Below, in pieces: positions 58,301-64,000 of a stretch of 64,000 nucleotides of DNA. The stretch covers positions 1 to 64,000 of the forward strand of contig CAUJNA010001600.1 in NCBI GenBank assembly GCA_963377175.1, in the 5' to 3' direction. Each line of letters opens with the position of its first letter. Positions within the stretch are counted from its first letter, which is position 1. Made by a program: the position numbers and the translations under genes. Below the pieces are notes generated by a model. It did no database searches and had not been told where the DNA came from. It saw only the letters and a list, made by a program, of their open reading frames with translations. Source of the stretch: Effrenium voratum. Taxonomy: Eukaryota; Sar; Dinophyceae; Suessiales; Symbiodiniaceae.

Positions 58301-61300
58301 AACAAACGGATATGTGTGGGCCATATTTTGGTGAACAGACTGCCTTTGTTCAAGGGATCCCGGGAAAGCCCCTGGGATTTTGCAGCGAGCTTCGTGAGGT
58401 TCTGGTAGTCCGGAGGTCCCAGCTGCCATGGCTGCGACATCCGACTGGTGCCGACTTATGGCCTCCGATAAACCATATCCCCATATAGGAGATATTGCTT
58501 AAAGATAGTTAACAAGCCTGCCATAAAATGAGGTCCATCCAAACAACCTCTTTCCTTCCCTCCCTCTTTTTCTCCTTTCTTCCTGCAGAATAAGTCCCTG
58601 GTCGGTGGAGCACTCTGCCACGACCAGCATTCAGAGTCACTAGGTAGAAGGGAAGCTCACTTGAACTAACTCTGGATGTTTGCCCAAAGTGATGGGCTCA
58701 GGAGAAATCACCAGCGGTCGGCAACCTATGTTTTGTCATGTTCTGCCCGCAAAACGTCAGAAGCCAAGTATTACTTTGCTTCTGACGTACAAATTCCCCC
58801 CTATGATGGTTGTGACGCACTGTATCTTGGAGAATGACCAGAGCCATTCCATGTGAATAAGCAACTTTTCAAGAAACGCGCAGCTTCACCATGGCTTGAG
58901 CTCAAAGGCTGCAAGGTAATCCCTCGCTTGCCAAGAAACAAGCAGCAATATTCTGGCCGCTGCCCTCAGGTTAAAATAACTCACGTCATCACCATGTAGC
59001 CGTTTCATCGGGGATACAATCCCGAGATTCGCCGTGATCCAAGGGAAAGCGTGCGCCCTCTTACAGGGCAAGCAAGGTAGGACGACTATGATCAAAGCAA
59101 GTCACCGCAAAGCAAGCAATTATCTGGGCTCATGGACCCGTTCCACCAAGTTTGCACCCTCAGGGAAAGAGCTTCCACAAGCACAAATGACTATCATTTC
59201 CTGATACGGGTTACATACCCGATGCTTGCCTAGAGTATGGCGTGGTTTGTGGGGAGCAAGCGTCCCAATTAGAAAGCAAGCAAACAAAAATGCATAACAA
59301 GCACCAACAACATCCTCTCTGGGTTCAGGTACAGTAAGTCGCCTAGCGACAATGTGGGATGAAAGGAATTTGCCTGACGGGTACTGTGAGCCCAAAACAA
59401 GTCCAAGCAAGCCCACGCTCGCGTACCTTCCATTTAATAGGCGAGGAAAATCATACGGAAAGCCCTGTTCCCACACTCGCCCCTCTCTTGGGTTCAGATA
59501 TGTGGCGTAAACAATGACATCACTATTTCCTTCGGCAGTGGGGCCCCTGAAGCACCAATGCCATCGCGGATGCCATGGGACCACAAGTACTTTTTTGGGG
59601 GGACCGCTCATGGGAAACAAAGAGAAGCCCACAAGATCCGACTGCTTGCTCCTTCCATCCGGCCATCCGGCCATCCAGCCGTGGCCAGCCCGAGGCCCCG
59701 GCTCGTCCATCTTGAACTCGCCGAAGCGCGGCGCGGGGATGGCGCGGGAGCGACAGCGCGCGCGGGGGGCTGAACGCCAGGCGTTTTTTCGAGCCAAGAG
59801 ACCCGAAGCCGGCAGGAAGCTGGCAGGGAGTTGTCAAAACAATCCAGACTGCTTGTTGACCCTGGCACTTTTGCCACAAAGCATTCAGCCTGGACAAGCT
59901 GGTGCGTTTTCGTTGGCAAAAAACAACTCTTCAGAAAAAATCGTTGCAATGGTTTCCCTTGTTGGTTGCACTCCCCCTTACTCGGGGGGAGGGGGGGGGG
60001 AAGGGGAGACAGGAGGTGGAGGACGAAAAGCTCATTTTCTACCTAGCCATCCTGAGCCTGAGGGAAATGAAGAGGCCGCAAACATCAGAAAAATACTTTA
60101 CGGCCCGAAGCCAAGGTACCCAAAACAGGACTCTTCGCTTCGTAGACCAAAGCGCAAGACCGAGCTCGTGCACTTGAGAGCCTTATGCCCGCAAAACGAA
60201 GATCCCCAAGCAAGGTAGTAGAAACAACTACATATACATGCCAAAAAGAGACTTTTCAGGCTCATGTGGCAAGCAGCCTGAAAGGGAAAGCAATCTGGCA
60301 AGAAAGCAATCTGGCAATCTGGAGGCAAAGCTGAAGTGAAATAAGGCCGGGAACCAAGCTGGGTGTGTCAAACGGGGGACCCTGCAAAATGATATGTTGT
60401 TAGTTTTGGTGTAGCTGGCTGTATTGCTATGTTCAATCAAACCCGTGATAACGAACAAGAAACTGAGTGGGCCCCCTCCACCCGAGCAAAAGACAGCACG
60501 GTTTATAAAACTCCCGAAACGTGAGTTAATGCGTGCTCTGAGCTCGTTTTACTTGTGAGCTTGCCAAGAGACAAACAGAACACTCAAAGTCTGAATGCAT
60601 ACTTCCATATATGAACCCCTGGTATGAACCCCTAGTTCATGGTCATTAACCCTTACTTTTGGCTTAGTTCTGGGAACTCAGCCCCAAAGGATCATACATG
60701 GCCATGATCATATACGGACCTATACAATACAATCAGCCTTTGAAACAATGGACGATTTCGAAAATATGTCCAGCCGACAGGGATGGCAAAGCAGCACAGG
60801 CGGGGTCGTTTTGATTCCGGCCTATCAATAATAAAAGCGCTCTCTAAGCGGAACCTGAAAACAAACACGGCGCGCTTTGATTTGTTGGGCTTGATTTCTT
60901 GACAAATTGGTTTCAACCAGCTGCTCAACAGAATTCCGGCTTCCTCCTTGAAGTTTCAAAACCCCCTCCAATAGAAAGAAAACCACGCTGAAGCAGCCTG
61001 CACGATGGCCGGGTTCACAATTGGTCACCTAAGGACCGAGCCTCTTCTGGCACCGCTTTCCCCGCTGCTAAAGACATGGCTAAGGAGCAAACGCATTTCA
61101 GGTCGGGATTTTGATGGTAAGAAGCGGCTTTTATACCACCAATCTAGGTTTGTAAGGCAGTATGCCATATTAGGTGGTATGCAGCCTCCATACCAGCGAT
61201 GTTACCTGAGCGTGCCCGTCAAAAGGCATGAATTATCATGAATTGTGTTCCCAGCAGAGTGGTCCGTTTGTGTCCTTTTGCCGAAACCTGTGGGCTCCTA

Positions 61301-63400
61301 TACAAACACCTTCCAAGTCATAATCACATGGTGAATATTGGTTGTAGCCATTTTGCCCCTCGCAATCTTCGACCAAACGTAACATATTTCATTCCGGCCC
61401 ATACTTAGACGTCCTCACCATGTAACATAGCTTCAACAAAGGCCTTGGCGCCCCATTTCTAACAAACATCGGAAGGCTTGACCATGTCCAAACCACGGAG
61501 AGCAATACGGACAGCCAGAACCACGGAACGGACCGCCCTGGTGCCCAATGGAGCGAACGGGTTGGAGCAAAACTGCCTATGTACAACTTGGCCAATCGGC
61601 CCTCTGGAGCCACTCCCCAGTGCCGTGTTCGGCTCGCTTGAACCTTCGCCTGACCTCACCTAGGCTGACCTCAGCTTCCTGAATGCCCGATACAACGGGA
61701 ATCATGAATCTCACCCAAAGAAAAGGACAGGTTGCTTCTGGTCAGCTGAGCAGCCCTGCAAGCCTCAAGCAAAAGGGTCATTTAATTTGACCACGGGACA
61801 TTTCTTTGCATGATTGATTCTGCATGTTTACCGAGGAACCCACACGAGACAAAATCTGCTCAGAGGCCTGAACTCCACTGAGCGACTCGGGGGCCGCAAC
61901 CTGGTGTAATTATATGGCCACCTCCTTTGATAGTGGCAACTCTTCGTACTTTTTGGCTCCGGAGGCTGCGCCGGACGCAATCGGAAGCTCAAGTACGGAG
62001 AGTTGCTTCAGGGCTGCCATAGGCAGATGATTCAACTTACAAGGGTTCCACGAGCCCTCCATACCTTTTCGAGCGAACCTCATACCGTGAGGGTTGGGAT
62101 ATGGTCAAAAGGTATGTGAAGGGTTCGTTGAAAAAACAATTGAAAGTTTGCTTGGCCGCCTCAGCTCAATTAAGAAGGCAGCGCCACATACCCATTCACG
62201 TTCGGTTCTACCAACACGGCCATAAAGGATTGCGGAGTCCTGCCTATACTCCCCCATAAACGGTAGTAGAAGGGCGTTACTCCAAGACAATTGCCCAAGT
62301 ATAAAGTACTACTACCCGCCAAGGTCTACCGCACTTTTTTGCAGGAGGCATTGGCGAACTGAGACTGGAACCGGCACTGCGTGGAGTGATCTAATGCACC
62401 ATACTGTGGATGGACGAAATCCATGTGCACCGCTTTGAAACCATGGGAAACCGTTGTTCGTTGGTATTTGCAGGGGAGTCATCATGTCAGGGTTTCTTGA
62501 TGCGAAAAACTAGGACCCATACCAACAGCCGCTACTCCCTTGCTTGCGTCAGTTCATTGGGGGGACGCCAAAAGATCACGAACCCCGGACCTCCGGTGGC
62601 CATAGAGAACAAGGTGCTGTTTGCAGCTCCCTCCAAACAAGGATTAAGAAAGGAGATTCCCCGCTGGAGGCCTAAATCAATTGAGCTCCCAAGAACGCAA
62701 GCGGCTCAGACCCATATCCGGATTGGCATCATCTTGCCTCAGGGGTGCTGAGAAACAAAATCTGAACCGGATACTCTCGGATACTCCGGTGACCCGAAAA
62801 GGGCGAGCAGGGGAGCCATGTCTTTCTGAGGCTTACTATTTTTGTTGGGTAGCCATCACCGATGTCTCAGATGCCGCTAAAGCACTGGGCCTTGGAACTT
62901 GGAACCCTGCCAGGAAATCAAACAACGCTTTTGGCAAATACCGCCGCTTTGGAGCCCTCAATGGCTTGTCTCCAAAAGGACAGCCCAAAAGTAGGCAGGT
63001 TCACCAAAGAGGTAAAACACAACACACACACACACACACACACAAACGCAAATTGTGACACAAGTAAGGCGCAGGTCAGAGTCGGAGATTTAAGTCTCAA
63101 ATGCACCACGAATCCCTGAGCTTGTGTGGCATTTAGAATAAAACCAACAGGAAGCGACCAATTTGATTGGGCATGGGCCGCATTCAGAAAGCCTGCACTT
63201 GGCCGATTGGCAAGCCGTCTGTGTAAGTCGTAATGACAAGATTCTACCAGGCCGACACTCTGGAAGCTGTTGACAGCCTTAAAGGAAATATGAGTCTTAA
63301 GAAAAGGGGAACTCGACCAATGGGGTATCCTGTTAATCCCTTTGAACAACCATGCATCAAACGTCGCCCAATTTAGGGGCATCCGACTAAATAGACAAAA
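58301..63400. other. Region without a supported gene
   Basis: No exon with clear homology was seen. A GC-rich patch at 59680-59790 (minus strand) has an ATG followed by DEPGPR and could be a first exon of the MCM8 gene, but phases do not join. Between 58860 and 59530 several minus-strand frames are open without recognisable motifs. Confidence 0.3.
63021..63045. repeat. (CA)n microsatellite
   Basis: About 25 bp of pure CA repeat. Confidence 0.9.
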
Positions 63401-63404
63401 TAAG

Positions 63405-63557
63405 TCTCTCTCGATCTCTCTTTCTTTTCTCTCCCTCTCTCGGTCTTTTCCTATTTTGTTTCCTCTTTTCTTTCACTCTCTCTCTCTCTCTCTCTCTGTC
63501 TTCTCTCTCTCTCTCTCTGTCTCTTTTATGTTTTCTCTCTCTCTCTCTCTCTCTCCC
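63405..63557. repeat. (CT)n-rich tract
   Basis: About 150 bp of TCTCTC and TTTC runs; the strongest polypyrimidine stretch in the window. Confidence 0.9.
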
Positions 63558-64000
63558 CTTCGTAGCATGCTCACAACCCACACCAACCAGCCAGAAGTAA
63601 TGCGAGGAATCTGGCAGTTGACACCTACTCAGGCTCAAGCCATTGCGGGTATGAGGCTATGTGCATGCTTCCCTCGACTCAACGATGCCGCTAAAGAATA
63701 CCAAAGACCTTCCTGCCGTGCTTGCAGCTGATTGCATCCATCTCAAGGTTTGAAACCGAATTTTTGCCCCAACCCACCCACCCCCGTCTCCCCCTGCTTC
63801 CCAAACTGAGACTGCCACATTGGAAGGCAGCCCGAAGGAAACCGTTTGCCAACTTTCTATGCTCATGGTTTGATCACGGGAGCCTGGGGAACCAGCCCAT
63901 AGCTCCTCCTCCCTCAACATCAACTTGGGACAAGGCGCCTGGCATCGCAGTAGTAGCCTGGCTTCTCCGGGCTGTAAACGCCATCAAGGCAGAGGTAAAC

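Noticed and set aside
59120..59797. Minus-strand open frame of 225 residues as a protein gene
   Set aside because: No motif, no splice context, and it crosses both an AT-rich and a GC-rich patch. Kept only as a weak first-exon possibility at 59680-59790.
63342..63731. Plus-strand open frame with a Ser/Leu-rich segment
   Set aside because: It is driven by the (CT)n tract; the C-terminal part has no splice signals or known motif.

Overview
This window looks like nuclear DNA of a dinoflagellate, probably from the Symbiodiniaceae. Three things support that. Genes are cut into many very short exons. Intron donors are mostly GC or GA, with acceptors almost always AG followed by G. Most of the sequence is intron or repeat. 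No bacterial operon, tRNA or rRNA gene was recognised. All positions come from reading by eye; no alignment or search was run.

Layout from left to right. Positions 1-1519 are a minisatellite with higher-order structure, followed by a heptamer satellite (1521-1895). From about 4.5 kb to 32.1 kb there is a minus-strand multi-exon gene that I could not identify. Five of its 5' exons join in phase and encode charged, helix-forming protein. Inside it, on the same strand, sits a complete and apparently recent Ty1/copia-type LTR retrotransposon (9636-21149). It has 143-bp LTRs differing at one base, a 5-bp target duplication, a polypurine tract and three large ORFs. ORF1 is a 2590-residue gag-pol carrying two CCCH zinc fingers and a methyltransferase-like C-terminal extension. 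ORF2 has SGNH-hydrolase-like motifs. ORF3 carries a KptA/Tpt1-type RNA 2'-phosphotransferase domain and a zinc ribbon. ORF1 and ORF2 overlap as ATGA. The ORF3 domain begins upstream of its first ATG, inside a -1 overlap with ORF2.

From 32392 to at least 56955 (minus strand) lies a gene for an MCM8-type helicase. I reconstructed 26 exons plus one tentative exon, with in-phase junctions through almost all of the reconstructed gene, including Walker A (split across two exons), Walker B, the SRFD arginine finger and a C-terminal winged helix ending at a stop codon. About 300 bp separate its stop from the proposed start of the downstream gene, as in the unidirectional gene arrays of dinoflagellates. 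Its introns hold several dispersed short terminal-inverted-repeat families, one of which ends inside a splice acceptor, and a tandem array.

From 57 kb to the right end I see only low-complexity repeats (notably a CCAG/CCAA tetramer mosaic at 57555-58300), dispersed repeats and one weak exon candidate.
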